Made by a program: the position numbers and the translations under genes. Positions 42,055-53,601 of a stretch of 64,000 nt of DNA are shown one piece after another; positions within the stretch are counted from its first letter, which is position 1, and each line of letters begins with the position of its first letter. Source of the stretch: Amphibalanus amphitrite (Eukaryota; Arthropoda; Thecostraca; Balanomorpha; Balanidae); contig NW_024883412.1 of assembly GCF_019059575.1 (NCBI RefSeq), positions 1-64,000 of the forward strand. Reading direction: 5' to 3'. Under the pieces are notes generated by a model. The model saw only the letters and a program-made list of their open reading frames with translations, was not told where the DNA came from and did no database searches.

Positions 42055-42932
42055 TTAACCCTATTAGTGGCAGGCTCCTGGCTACCCCCTATTAGTGGCA
42101 GGGGGGCTGTTTACGACCCCCCCTTGATATCTCGAGATCTAACGGGCCGATTTTCAAAATTCAAACGGCATTCGATTTCGCTCAACGTGATCTACATTTC
42201 TAAAAAATAGAAATTAAAAAATGTCAATAGGGGGGGGGGGGGGGGTAGAGGGGGGTAAAAACGGGCAAATTGCAGATACATTTTAGACTGTTTATCACGG
42301 CCAGGTTTCTGAACCAATCTTAACGCAACTTTTGCCGATCGATAGAGAATGAATCAGGAATTCCCATGGATCCTAAAAATATGCATTTTCAAAAATCATA
42401 GGCGGATACAGATCATTGAGATTGGGGGTACACAAAAAGTATAGTAAAAAAGGTTTTTGTTGGTACTGTTTCTAAAAAGGGTGGTAATGGTCTTGTTATG
42501 TTATAATTTTCTTATGAGAGAACGACTAAAATTGTATTGGTAATGCATAGGCGGTGTCAGGGCACCTATGTTAGGAGGTAAAACATAACCCCCCTTTTTG
42601 GACGCCTGGATCCGCCTATTATAGCAAAAACGTGTCAAAAGAGGATGCACAATAACTGTATATGTTATCACATGATACCTTTCATTCACTGTTCGTAAAA
42701 CTGGTGCAGCATCGTGATCTTCGCCCAAATGACTCGCTTCACGAATAGGACCCCCCAATTCCCAGTGCTCTGGAGCCGCCCCTGGTAAAGGTATGACCTT
42801 GAAATTTTTAGGGAATGTGCCCAATTTAGTTTTAGGAAAAGTCAGAAAATTTCAGCATCGTAGCTTCAGCGGTTTCGGAGATATTCCCGAAAAACCTGAG
42901 GGGTGGATAAAAACAACCCCCCCCCCTGCCAC
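42055..42932. mobile_element. TTAA/AGGTCA-type element, copy I (right end lost at the Harbinger junction)
   Basis: TTAA (42055-42058), then CCCTATTAGTGGCAGG twice, 30 bp apart, and the G-run. At the right only CCCCCCCCCTGCCAC remains; the predicted TAATAGGGTTAA is replaced by the Harbinger end. The interior has a long G run at 42230-42245. Confidence 0.75.
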
Positions 42933-43861
42933 GGCCGCCGTCCACTGGTTAGGCGCGCACATTTACGCGCTGAATTTAACATTGGAGTCTATGGGTTGCG
43001 CGCCGAATGCAGTTTCAGCGCCTAAAGCACGATGAAGCGTTGTCAGCTGATTATTCATCGGCTGGTCGGCGCTGAATTACTCGCGTATTCGACGCTCACG
43101 AGTTGAAATATTCCAACTTTTCAGCGCGTCCTTGACGCGCATACGCCGCGGCGTTTTTATCATCAATCGGGTGTTTTGTTGATATTTAAAACATTTGAAA
43201 AGCATTTATGAGATGAGGTTAGTGTTGCTAATATTTTGAGTGTGGCAGTGTGTGTGTTCTGTGTTTCATCATCTTCCTACATCTCCAGAATAGCATTAAA
43301 TGAGCTGGTAAGGTAGGTCAGGTGCAATGAAATCCAATCTTCCTCTTTTCCTAAGCATAAATATGCATTAATTACAAATAAAACTTTGCCATATATTAGG
43401 TGAGTTTCGTGATAATAGTTTTTCTTCCTTGAAAATATATGTTTATAAGGCATTTCAAGCCTGATATGTTTAATATGTTTGGTTTTGTGGATGCTTGACC
43501 TACGTACTTTTTCTAAAGTGAGATCAAGATATTTTGAATGCTGCATATATGTAGCTAGCATTTTCCATCTCCTTTTGAAGTTTGTTTCATATAAGGGTAC
43601 TGGTGCAGGGGGAAGCGGGAGTCTAGATCCTTAAGTAACTTTGTTTCCGCAACGCAGCAACTCAAACTGCTGCACATGCTACAAAATGACCATTTTTTGC
43701 TACACGATTAAATGTAAGCCATGCAAATCTGTGCATTTTTGGTTGAAATGAACCCTCAGTCCCAAAACCATAGCAAAGTTTTTTTTAGGGACAGGTGTTT
43801 TCCATAATTTTGGTTAGGATGTAGCTTGGTTTCAGGGTTGTAGTTTTTTTTTTTGGTAATA

Positions 43862-44049
43862 GTAAAGCAGATGTTACACTTGTTTTTTTTGCAACCAAGG
43901 AGTGTCGCTCTAGGTTAGGTTGTAGATCGTAGGTAAGGTTAGGTCAGGTTTGGTTAGGTTTGGTTTGGTTTGATAAGGAAGCATCTCTGGGTACGGCGCC
44001 TCTCCTTGGTTGCAAAATGAAAAAAAAACAAGTGTGATGCCTGCTTTAC
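43862..44049. mobile_element. Short inverted-repeat element with telomere-like GGTTA words
   Basis: Ends GTAAAGCAGATGTTACACTTG and CAAGTGTGATGCCTGCTTTAC fold into a long hairpin. Between them lies a degenerate GGTTAGGTT/GGTTTGGTT run (43914-43973). Lies in the 5' part of the Harbinger element. Confidence 0.7.
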
Positions 44050-44585
44050 GACTGCCGTTTTTTATATTTGTGCCTGGTGTACCTTCATTGTCCTGTTTTG
44101 TGCCAGACTGAAAAAAATCCATACACTGTGCCGAATGTCTCGGGCTTTCATGAGCCGATATTGTGTGGCTTTGGATGAACATTTGGATGAACACCCATCA
44201 TCGACATGGTTTATGATTCAAAAGCGTAGGGAGTGAAGTTAGCCAAGGTTACCTAGGTCTTGTGTCTTGTGCCAAAATTTCTTTGTCCATCCGTATGGCA
44301 GAATTTTTGGGCGCACAGAGTTACGCTGGATACTGCACCGAAATTTCAGCTCAATCCGCCCGTTACGCCAGACATGTCGATGATACCATGAATTTTTTTC
44401 AGTCTGAGTTCAGTGTCTGCCTTGTGCCTTCTGTGTCCTGCCCTCAGCCCTGTATCCTGCTATGTACCATAATACTCCCGAGCTTTCTGCAATCGGTCTG
44501 TTTGATGTTCCCTGATTCAGGCAGTGTATCGCGGATGTACAGGGGCCTCTGTTAGCAATGTGACATGATCAATCCCATTTTTCAG

Positions 44586-47222
44586 CTCTACAAGTGACAC
44601 CACCTTAGTTGAAGCCGTGAGACGTCATGACGTGCTCTGGCGTCCTCAGGACAGCAACTACTTTAACAGAAATAAGAAGAAGCTAGCATGGGAGGAGGTG
44701 GCAAAGACCACTGGGAGATCAGGTAAAACTTACGCATCATATTTTGCTTGTACGTGTTGTAAATGGTGCCAACAGCCACAGGCTCTGCCACGTTTTTAGA
44801 ATTGGGTTCTAAGCTTTAAAATGCGAACCCTTACACAACCGTGGTGCTTGTATAATTGTGATGTCTCTCAGGTAACAAACACATGTCGCTTGACAAAATA
44901 AATTTTCAAGGCTCTCACCAATTTTATTCCCTGCTTTTCAGTTCAGGATGCAAAATCGAAATGGAAAAGTCTGCGTGACTACCACCTACGCAAACGCAGG
45001 CAATTGCCAAGTGGCTCTGGCTGCCCGCCACGAGAGAACTCCTCCTGGCAAAAGGAAATGTCATTTTTGGATGATGCCATCAAGCCTAAACCGTAAGTTA
45101 ACTGCAGTAGGATGTATGTCCAGGGTTTTAGTGCACGTCCTGGATCTTTGCATTAGGACATAGAGATGAAAAGTCTTTTTTCAAAAATGTTGTATTCCAG
45201 TAGCACAGATCTTGCACATTGCCCAGTAGTGCTCCATTACTGGAGCAATAAGCATAAGCAATAAGCTTCACTGTCGTATTAATTAGTTGCTGTGCTGACT
45301 TCTGAGTTTTTTTTTTACCCCTCCCAGTCCATATCACTTTTCCATTAGAAAACCTGTTGTATTCCTGTCATGTATCAAATGCTACGTTCCTTCCTTTCCT
45401 ATGCAGGGTAACGACAAACTTGACGCAGCCTGGAACAGGATCGCAATCCTTATTCTACTACACAAACCAATACTCCAATGAGGTGTGTAAAGTGATTTCT
45501 GGGTCACTCTAAATGATGATCCATATCCGATCTTGGGCGTTTCATGACTCCTTTCAATGCAGTGATTTCGTTGGAAATTAATAAAGCAATGCCGTGACAT
45601 GCAACAGGCCTGTTCTAGCTGTTTACATTGATTGTTTTTTTCTTGTTTGTTTGTTCATTTGTTTTTAACGAACAGTGTTGCCAAGTTTCATTTAAAACCT
45701 TTTGGTCATCATGCACCTTAACAATCGCCTCCTCAGGCCCATTGTTATTCCCAGACTCCGCCCTGTAGAGGAGCTAGTAAGAGGGTCTCTGCCCTGTTAT
45801 TTACGAGACTACTGGACCAGTTTTCAAAGCCGGTCGAAATTCGAAATGCCCAAATGTATTCCTGATTGGAATTCAGCTCCCAAATAAAGGTTTTTGTAAG
45901 TTTTATAAAAGTAACCGAGATACGTTTTTGATATACTCGCAAAAAACCAGCAGCAGGGCGCAGATTAATCACTAAGATTTGAAAAGGAACTTACGTGACC
46001 TGGGGTCAAAATTTTCAAAAACGATGCGAAATTGATGTATCATATGCTATACCATGTTTCGCGGCGCTGCGCGCCGCGGTTTTCTTGAAGCGCGCAAACA
46101 AAACTGGCAAGTGTGGCCAAAACACGGGCACTCGGGCGAAGGTTAAGTACAGGGGTCAAAAGAGATCCAATGCTAATTAGTGTTATTGCGGCTGTTTAAT
46201 CGTGATTTTCGGGGCGTTTTTCAAAAATGTTAAATTCGGAAGAATTCGGTCTAGGGTGTTCGGAAGAATTCGGTCGTAGTCAACATCCAAACGAACCTTG
46301 CAATTGGCCGAATTTCATTTTCTAACCATTTTTGGTGACCTATCAAATATCTCGCATCAATCTTCACTCACGTAATCATCATGTGTTTCAGCTTTGTGTG
46401 TCTGATGAGGACAGCAGCGAGACTCAACTACCAGACGACAGTGCTGGTGAGTTTGTTCAAATGGTATGCAGCCATCATAGCATAATACGAAACTGCCACT
46501 GGTGGTTGACACCTGTAACTACGGATAGCCGACATGGCGCCATCTGGTTAAACTGACCTGACTTGACCTACCCCAAACGCATAAAGACATAATCTTAAAT
46601 CAAAACTTACATGAAATTCGTCATTAGGACTCCGAAAAGCATAACCTCGTCATTTGACAACAACGTAACAAACGAGGACTCTAGTGTCTATCAGTGCCTG
46701 TAAGCCAGTCATACATCGATCTGAGCCTAGGACGGCGTGTATTTTAACTGCTCGTCTGTAAGCCACGATGATCTAACTGTGGTGTCCTGGTTGCCACCAG
46801 CAGCGAGCTGTGCCTCAGGAGTCCTCCCAGTTGCGACGCTCCTCGGAGGGCCTCGGATGTCCGCGGTGCCACCAGCAGCGAGCTGTGCAGTCAGTTCAGG
46901 AGTCCTCCCAGCTGCGACGCTCCTCGGAACGCCTCGGGTGTCCGCGGTGCCACCAGCAGCGAGCTGTGTCGCCGGCCCGAGCCATCCGCGCTCTTCTGGC
47001 ACCAACGGCCAAGTCAAGCAGGTCAGGGGGCCGGGTGCTCGTGGCGCCGAGAAGCTTGACGCCGCCATAGCGTCCATAGAACGCGCGGTGAGCGACCTCC
47101 GTAACCCGGACCTACTATTTGGTCAGCTGGTGGGGTTGGAGATGGAGCGTGTGAGGGACGACAAGAAAGCGGATGCGAGACTGGAGATTCTTACAGTCTT
47201 GAAAAGGGCGCAGTCCGATTAA
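44586..47222 (+). CDS. MADF-domain DNA-binding protein of the Harbinger element (exons 44586-44722, 44942-45092, 45407-45482, 46392-46446, 46801-47222; 5' exon not found)
   Basis: This is the accessory gene of the transposon; MADF/Myb-type partners of Harbinger transposases bind DNA and help bring in the transposase. The MADF fold is spread over the first two exons: LVEAVRRHDVLW, NYFNRNKKKLAWEEVAKTTG, then after an intron VQDAKSKWKSLRDYH. All five exons have GT-AG borders (donors GTAAAA, GTAAGT, GTGTGT, GTGAGT) and join in phase. The third and fourth carry Ser/Asp-rich linker (SDEDSSETQLPDD). The last encodes a duplicated SGVLP-ATLLG-P repeat of about 35 residues and a helical tail LDAAIASIERAVSDLRNPD that resembles the C-terminal dimer region of MADF proteins. 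A start codon must lie in an upstream exon that I could not place. Intron 45483-46391 holds fragments of TTAA/AGGTCA elements. Confidence 0.75.
45900..46146. mobile_element. TTAA/AGGTCA right-end fragments in a MADF intron
   Basis: One end at CCAGCAGCAGGGCGCAGATTAA (45949-45968 region) and another at CACTCGGGCGAAGG then TTAA (46143-46146), with the GGCGGCGCTGCGCGCCGCGG hairpin block between them. No complete element. Confidence 0.55.
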
Positions 47223-47317
47223 AAGCAGGTGATAACCTTCGCACGGGTGGGGGAGGGGGGACGTTTTTCACACATTTGATAAAAAATGACCAGAATGATT
47301 CAAAACGATCTTATAGC

Positions 47318-47552
47318 CAGACATGTGCATGGATCCGAGAGGTGGATCTATGATCTGAGCGGATCTCTCGAGCTTATGGGTAAGATCTATGATCTGAGTG
47401 GATCTCTCGACACAGTTGAGGGGTTGGATCTATGATCTGAGTGGATCTCTCGACAAAGTTGAGGGGTTGGATCTATGATCCGGGTGGATCCCAGATCTAG
47501 ATTCATGGGATCGAATTTCAGATCCATTTTCCCGGATCCATGCACATGTCTG
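47318..47552. mobile_element. hAT MITE with GGATCC/GATCTATGATC repeats, copy 1
   Basis: Perfect 8-bp duplication CTTATAGC (47310-47317, 47553-47560). Ends CAGACATGTGCATGGATCC and the inverse. The interior is tandem GGATCTATGATCTGAGTGGA units. Nested in the Harbinger element between its two genes. Confidence 0.92.
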
Positions 47553-48090
47553 CTTATAGCGAGCTATATAATGCCTGTTCGGCGTCTTTCCAGCTTCCTT
47601 TGATTCTGAGATAATGTGATGCGGCCAAATGCGTCCCCTCTCCATGCAACCTCCACCATGGCGAACTTTGCTGAGCCTGAGTCATATTCTGCGTAGTGTG
47701 TATTTCCGCTGTCTGATCGCTATAGCGACCCTTTTTCAAGTTTTGATTTAGGAGTGAATTCGTTTACCTGGTGTTTAAATGTTTGAGCTCCTTTGCTGTG
47801 AAGTTGAAGTTGGACGTTACGTGGTTATCTGACTTTGGTTGTTGGAAAGGGCGACAGTTAATGTTATTTATTTCCACTACTTTCGCGTGCAATAAACGAC
47901 AAAGGCCGGAAATGCTTGTATTTATATGACAGGTTTTTGAGCGTGACAAATGAAACAGCATTATCACACGGAGCAACACCAGTGGCGTCAAAGACGACTC
48001 AATTCCCGCCTCTCGCACCTCTCACTTGCCGACAGAAGCAGCCTGCTGCGGAACGGCTCCCCAGCCACGAAGTGACAGGCTTACACGCCC

Positions 48091-49311
48091 TCACTGCCCG
48101 ACAGCAGCATCCTGCCAGGGGACGGCTCCCTCGGCCATGAAGTACCGGGCGAACTGGTCGCGGATGCGCTCGGCCTCCCGAGTGAAGTTGTTGGCGCCCA
48201 GCCTGCCCAGCTCGCAGAGTCCGCCCACCTGCTCGCCGCTGGCGTCGGCCTGCTGCGGCTGCTGGCTGTCCGCCTGTCCTTGGTCGCGCACGTAGTTGTG
48301 CAGGATGCACGCCGTCCTGACAATAGTGCAGGCGTGCTCAGGATTGACGTTCAGCGGACGCCGGAAGATGCGCCACGTCTGGGAGAGAATCCCGAACGCG
48401 TTCTCCACTACCCGTCGGGCGCGCGACAGCCGGTAGTTGAAGATGGTGGCCGGAGCTCCCAGCCGGCTCTCGGTACGTCCGGGATAGGGCCGCATCATGT
48501 GCACCGTCAGCGGGAAAGCTTCATCGGCGACGATGACGCTTGGTAGGGTCGTGCCTCTCTGATCGATCGCCTTGGGAGGGGGCAGGTCGAGAGTGCCGTC
48601 TTGCAGTTTGGCGGCTAGGTCACTCCTCCTAAAAATGCCCCCGTCCGACTCTCTTCCGGCGCTTCCCACTGACGTGTACACGAATCGATAGGCACCGTCC
48701 ACGGCTGCCAGGAGGACGATGCTGAAGGACTTTTTGTAGTTATAGTACTCGCTGCCAGAGTTGGAAGGGGCTTGGAGTACCACATGCTTCCCGTCCAACG
48801 CGGCCACGCAGTACGGGAAATTCCACTGGGTGCGGAAGATCTCCTCGCTTCGCTCCCACGTCGCCCTGGTGGGAGCTGGAAGCACCTCCGGTCCCAGTAT
48901 GGCGATGATGGCCGCGCATGTGTCGTACACGATGGCACGCACGGTTTTCTCGCCGAGGCGATAGCAGGGTGCCAGCGCAGAAAACTCCATGCCGGAGGCC
49001 AGGTACCGCAGCGTCACGGCCAGGCGCTGAGCGGGGTCGATAGGTTCGCGGAAGTTGGTGCGCTGGCGCGTGATGCTGGGCCCGATCTTGGCGAGAAGCA
49101 GGTCGAAGGTCTCCCGACTCATGCGGAAGTAGGCATGGTGCCGGTCGGGATCCACGGCACGCAGCTCCTGCACCAAGTTAAAAAACTCGCCTCGGGCTTG
49201 TCGCCTCTGCAGCACTTCGGCAACCCAGTACCTGCGTCGGGCTCGACGGCGCTCCTGCTCCACCCGGATTCGAGTCGTGCTTAGTGCGATTCGTGCGATG
49301 TTTAGCTCCAT
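48091..49311 (-). CDS. PIF/Harbinger DDE transposase
   Basis: A 406-residue DDE_Tnp_4/HARBI1-type nuclease that cuts and rejoins the transposon ends. The catalytic triad is visible: D173 in AALDGKHV, D263 in VIVADEAFPL and E303 in RRVVENAFG, with the family block SGSEYYNYKKSFSIVLLAAVD after the first Asp and SDGGIF at 222-227. The N-terminal 110 residues are basic and helical (RRRARRRYWV). No stop or frameshift, so it is probably functional. Its ATG at 49311 gives the usual family length. It faces the MADF gene tail to tail, about 870 bp apart, with a hAT MITE between. Confidence 0.93.
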   Translation of the reverse strand: MELNIARIALSTTRIRVEQERRRARRRYWVAEVLQRRQARGEFFNLVQELRAVDPDRHHAYFRMSRETFDLLLAKIGPSITRQRTNFREPIDPAQRLAVTLRYLASGMEFSALAPCYRLGEKTVRAIVYDTCAAIIAILGPEVLPAPTRATWERSEEIFRTQWNFPYCVAALDGKHVVLQAPSNSGSEYYNYKKSFSIVLLAAVDGAYRFVYTSVGSAGRESDGGIFRRSDLAAKLQDGTLDLPPPKAIDQRGTTLPSVIVADEAFPLTVHMMRPYPGRTESRLGAPATIFNYRLSRARRVVENAFGILSQTWRIFRRPLNVNPEHACTIVRTACILHNYVRDQGQADSQQPQQADASGEQVGGLCELGRLGANNFTREAERIRDQFARYFMAEGAVPWQDAAVGQ

Positions 49312-49683
49312 GTCGTGAATAGTTAATTGAATAATGACGGACTTTTAGCTGATGTGAGAACAATAACAAACGTTGTTTACATTTCCGTCCCTGCTAAGAG
49401 ATTGTATTGTCTTCAAGAACAATTTAATGAACCTTTTACGGTTCATATAAGAAACTGACACAAATTAAACCACGGTCAAAGGCGCAATTAATTATATAAA
49501 TAATTATTATTTATCTGTCAGTGATGTGCATTACCACAAATTATATTACATTTTCATGCATTTTTTATCGAATTGTCCTTGAGCTATCATGGCGGATCCC
49601 GATGAAATCAAATTCATCGCATAGTCATCGTTAAATTAGGCGCCGAAAATGGTATTCAGCGCCTAAACGATTAGGCGCTGAAA
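49312..49683. other. Harbinger subterminal region upstream of the transposase
   Basis: AT-rich in the middle (TAATTATTATTTATC) and would hold the transposase promoter. Near the end TTAGGCGCTGAA words repeat those next to the left terminal repeat. Confidence 0.5.
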
Positions 49684-49706
49684 GCGCGCCTAACCAGTGG
49701 ACGGCG

Positions 49707-49988
49707 ACCTGACATCATCTGTGATCAAAACTAACACGATATTCGTGATCAGCACCCCGAAAAACCCTCATCAACCTCACTTTACGATGTTCTAATAGGT
49801 CCCGATTTTCCAGACTTGTGGGTCATTGACCTGACCTGGAAAGTCAACCAATGACCTAGGACCTTAAATTTTTCTCGAAGCTCTAGCTCGATCAGGGGCC
49901 AAACGGCAAGGGGGCGGTCCAACGGACCCGCCCCCCCCCCCCCTATACCTTCGAGGCTGGCAAAACACCAATACGGGCGAGGGTTAAC
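49707..49988. promoter_or_regulatory. Right end of copy H with an IR1 nuclear-receptor palindrome
   Basis: GGGTCATTGACCT at 49820-49832 is an inverted AGGTCA-type repeat with one-base spacing, the form preferred by the ecdysone receptor/USP pair. It lies inside transposon DNA; function is inferred only from the motif. Confidence 0.35.
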
Positions 49989-50221
49989 CCGGCAGTTGCT
50001 GGAGTATTTCGCCACACACCACTTGCTGGGAGGGGGTGGGAGAGGGGGGTAAACTTTCCCAGTCCATAGCTCGAGAACCCATAGCCCATAGCCCATAGCT
50101 CGAGGCGCAGCGAAACGGGCGAGGCAGCAAACAAAATAACGCTACGAGAGGCTTCTGATGAGTACCTTCAAGTGGAGTTCCGAGGTCACAGGTCGGTTCA
50201 AGATTATTTTGAATACCTGAA

Positions 50222-51414
50222 ATTAGGCGCCCGGCTGGGGGTCCTGGATTTCCACGCCCTGCTGGGGGGGGGGTGTTTGAACACCCCCCCCCTTGTAACT
50301 CGGCTCCTGGGCCACGTAGCGATACGCAGAAGGCGGCGTTCGAAAGAGCTTCAAAAATAATGACGAAATCGCTTCAGTCAATTTTTTGGTCAGGTCAAAG
50401 GTCAGGTCACCAGAGGTCATTGAAGGCAAAATTTCGCCGATTTCCAGGTCGAATGTCGAAAATTTCCAAGAAGCCAACGCATAACTCGGGAACCAATAGA
50501 GCTACAGCGCCGCGGAAAAGCGCATTCGATAGGCCTATTAACGCCCTTTCTGAGTAATCCTCTCAGATTTGACCTAACGTTAATGGTTTTGCCTGCAGGG
50601 GGCAAAAAGTGCAAAAATAGCCGATTTTTTTTGAAACAGTTTTTCTGCAATAACTTTTGACCCAAACCCTGTACGAGCTTACTTTTACCGGCATCGTGTT
50701 CCTCTCGTCAAGACGCATCGAATGAACTATAACTTGACCTTGAAAGGTCAACTTGAAAATTTGACCTCAGGTCAAGGTCATGACCTGACCGGAAAGGGTC
50801 ATGTTGCATATTAGTCGATCCGTATCGTCGAGCTGAACACATCTAAGGCGTTTTCATCGCTCTAGCATGCCTCTATCAAAAGTTATTTGCGAAAAACTGT
50901 TAGATACCATTCGTGACCTAAGATGACCTCGGGGCATAAACAAGGGTCACAGACACCATTTTCATGTTCAGTGTGTCTAACCCACTTGTAATTCGGTGTT
51001 TGGGAGCGTTTATAATGTCTTTCGTCCAAAAGAGGCGCATTTCAATTTTCTCCCATTGACTTATAATGGGGAGGTCGCAAAATTGACCTGACCTTAGGTC
51101 ATCGATATCAAAATTCTGAGATATACATTTTGTGCATGCTATTGCTCTTAGCAATCGCTGAAAGTTTCAAAGCGATCGGTCACTCGGTGTAGCTATGACA
51201 GACATTGAAACTTTTTATGAGGTGAGGTCACTTCAAGTGACCTGGTGACCTGACCTTGAATGACCTTGGTCTGAAATTTTCACAACATGTGTAGAATTGA
51301 TTTATGATAAGGTGTACTAAAAACGGCGGCGCTCCGCGCCGCCGTTTGTGAGATATTCGCGAAAAACCACAAGGGGGGGTGTTCAAACCCCCCCCCCAGC
51401 AGGGCGCGGGTTAA
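50222..51414. mobile_element. TTAA/AGGTCA element, copy J (near complete)
   Basis: The left end is TTAGGCGCCCGGCTGGGGG, with the second tag CCACGCCCTGCTGGGG after it. The right end is CCCCAGCAGGGCGCGGG plus TTAA (51411-51414). About 1.19 kb, very similar to copies G and Q, which makes this the largest recent subfamily here. Confidence 0.88.
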
Positions 51415-51712
51415 TAGCATGGACTTTAAACCTCGAACTGGGCGTCTCTCGTAACAAACTATGTCTCCAACGGACCCCCCCCCCCATATACGTTCGCGGC
51501 TGGCAAAACACCAGTACGGGCGAGGATTAAGGGCTTATGTGTTTGTATGCTCTTTGAAATCCCTTCCGTGACCGCGTTTTCAGCCGCTAGCATATAATTG
51601 GGGGGGGGGGGGATTCTGTTGGATCCCCCATCGTTCAGTCCCTAACCGAACTATAGCTTCGCGAAAACATGAACGTCCTACCGTAACTAAAGGAAGCCGA
51701 TGGTACCCGATT
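51415..51712. other. Fragments of TTAA/AGGTCA ends in unique sequence
   Basis: A right-end piece ACGGACCCCCCCCCC..ACGGGCGAGGATTAA at 51471-51529 and a G-run/C-run hairpin at 51600-51630 (GGGGGGGGGATTCTGTTGGATCC). Not complete elements. Confidence 0.5.
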
Positions 51713-51808
51713 TTAACCCTCGCCCGCACATGGGGGGGGGGGGGGGGTGGTTGCCACCCCCCCCCCCCAGGCAGTCTTTCTGCTCTGCACTCAACATTTT
51801 TAGAGCTA

Positions 51809-53601
51809 CAGGGTGTTTCATAATGAGTGTTCGTTTTAAATGTACCATGGGAGGATCTTAAATAAAACCATGATCGATAATTTTATATGAGCATTGTTCC
51901 AAAAAGATTGGCCTTTTTATCTGTGCAAAAATTATCCCAAAGCATTCAGTCACATGGCCGCCATCTGCCGCGATGTCAGCAGCACAGATACGATGCACTG
52001 CGCCGTTCACACAAGAAGAGGCAGTTTGGGCAGTCGCAGAATATGGTAGGCTGAGAAACGTAACTGCGGTCCGCCGTAGGTATGGGTACCATTTTAACCC
52101 GCGCGGGGCTGGGGGGGGGGGTAAATTTTACCCCCCCTCGCGAATTTTTGCGATATCTCAAAAACGGCGGCGCGCAGCGCCGCCAAACTTTCAGTACCTT
52201 TTCTTACATCAATTTGACACGTTCCCTGAAAATTTGAGCGAAATCCGTCGGAAAATTTTTGAGAAATTGACGTTTTAGTGACGTCATGTTCGCCATTTTC
52301 GCATCAAAAACGGCAAAAGTTCAAACGCCGCTAACATCTCCATTTTTAAAGGAATCAAGACGTAACAAAAAAGGTTATACGTAATTTTACTTTGTCTATC
52401 AAATGGCTATCTCGGTTTTTTGAAAATTTTGGATTTTGGCCTAAATTTTTTCAAAAAACTGACTTTTTTGGGAAAATCATTATAAAATCCAAAATTTTGA
52501 GTCTATCGAAAAAACCGGAATATATGTCAGAGAAGTGGTCTATGTGCATCTACATACCAAATTTTAGAAGAATCGGCTCAGAAATGTGGGAGTTATTCAA
52601 AATTTTATGACGTCACGACACACAAAATTTTTGAAAAATGAATTTTTTGGAAGTTCTACCCCTGGTACGGAAACAAAAATAGCACCATTCGATTCGCCGT
52701 GAAAAACTGCATCAGATAGACACCTTTTTAGGCCTTAACAACCAACTTCAAAATTTGACCTCACTTGACCTGACCTTGACCTGACCTCGACCTGAAATTC
52801 ATCCAGTGGTGGTCCATATCACTTATTGAGTGTGCCTATTGAATTCTATGAGTAAAATGACCCATAAAACATGTGTCGCACATGCCCTTTTCTATATTTT
52901 GTTTTTTGGTGACCTGACCTGACCTGACCTGACCTTGACCTTGACCTCTGAATGATATTGTATGCAACGAATATTGTCTTGGTAGCCTAAGAACACGTTT
53001 TGGGCGATCAGTCTCAGTCCATGACTCCATTCTTCGGCAACTACGGTGCAAGGCCGATACTGTAGAAACTTGCAATTTGTACCCTTGACCTGACCTTGAA
53101 CTTGACCTCAAACTTGAAATTAAGTACATATTTTTAGTAGTTCGTGATGAGAGCTTTCGATTGGCGTTGGAATTTTCCAAATCGGACCATTAGTTCGGGA
53201 GATAACAGGGGGGGTAAAATTTACCCCCCCAGCCCCGCGCGTTCGGCTGGAGACCCCAGCCCCGCGCGGGTTAAGGAAAAGCATAATGTACCATTACGGA
53301 ATTACGGCGCAACCCTCCCACTACACTTCTGGAACTGCAAAACACTGTGGATGCATTTGCTCGCGGGCTGAAGCCAGAGGACGTCAGGCAGGCGGTTCGG
53401 CATGTCTGCAGGAGGGCCGAAATCTGCCTCCGCAGAAACGGCGTCAGTGCCGAAAACTGAAAGCATGCAAGTGTCTGAAGCCATTACGACAGAAAATGCC
53501 ATTCTTTCGCCAATACAATGGTATATCGCTCTATGTGTTATGAATACAATTACTCAGATTTTGAGCCTATTTAAAATGCACATTCATTATGGAACACCCT
53601 G
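51809..53601. mobile_element. Mariner-like element relic with its own nested insertion
   Basis: Ends CAGGGTGTTTCATAATGAGTG and, from the right, CAGGGTGTTCCATAATGAATG, flanked by TA on both sides (51807-51808, 53602-53603). Plus-strand remains of a transposase: an HTH-like start FTQEEAVWAVAEYGRLRNV (from 51973) and a C-terminal stretch LKPEDVRQAVRHVCRRAEIC (about 53365-53430). The catalytic middle is absent. TA target and HTH fit Tc1/mariner. Confidence 0.8.
52094..53274. mobile_element. TTAA/AGGTCA element, copy L (innermost)
   Basis: TTAA on both sides (52094-52097, 53271-53274). Left CCCGCGCGGGGCTGGGGG with hairpin core GTAAATTTTAC; right core GTAAAATTTAC, inner tag CAGCCCCGCGCG and outer tag CAGCCCCGCGCGGG. 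Contains strings of TGACCTGACCTGACC near 52913 and the hairpin GGCGGCGCGCAGCGCCGCC. Confidence 0.9.

Larger units (their letters stand above)
42936..49706. mobile_element. PIF/Harbinger DNA transposon, about 6.8 kb, with transposase and MADF genes
   Basis: The 23-bp terminal repeats 42936-42958 and 49684-49706 match perfectly; within them both ends share GTCCACTGGTTAGGCGCG. Subterminal GGCGCTGAA/TTCAGCGCC words recur at both ends. Two convergent genes lie inside: a spliced MADF-type protein on plus (44586-47222) and a DDE transposase on minus (48091-49311), the two-gene layout of PIF/Harbinger elements. No clean TWA duplication is seen, and the left flank seems to have lost about a dozen bases. 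The genes look intact. Confidence 0.88.
41501..49988. mobile_element. TTAA/AGGTCA element, copy H, enclosing a Harbinger transposon
   Basis: Left: TTAA (41501-41504), CCCTCGCCCGTATAGGGG and GTCGAACGGAC within the hairpin. Right: GTCCAACGGAC, CCCCTATACC, ATACGGGCGAGGG and TTAA (49985-49988). The tag (GTATAGGGG) and hairpin core match between the two ends, so they belong to one element now split by about 7.7 kb of later insertions. Confidence 0.75.

Noticed and set aside
51973-52278. Plus-strand frame as a gene
   Set aside because: Only its first 40 residues are transposase; the rest is translation of the nested TTAA element L.
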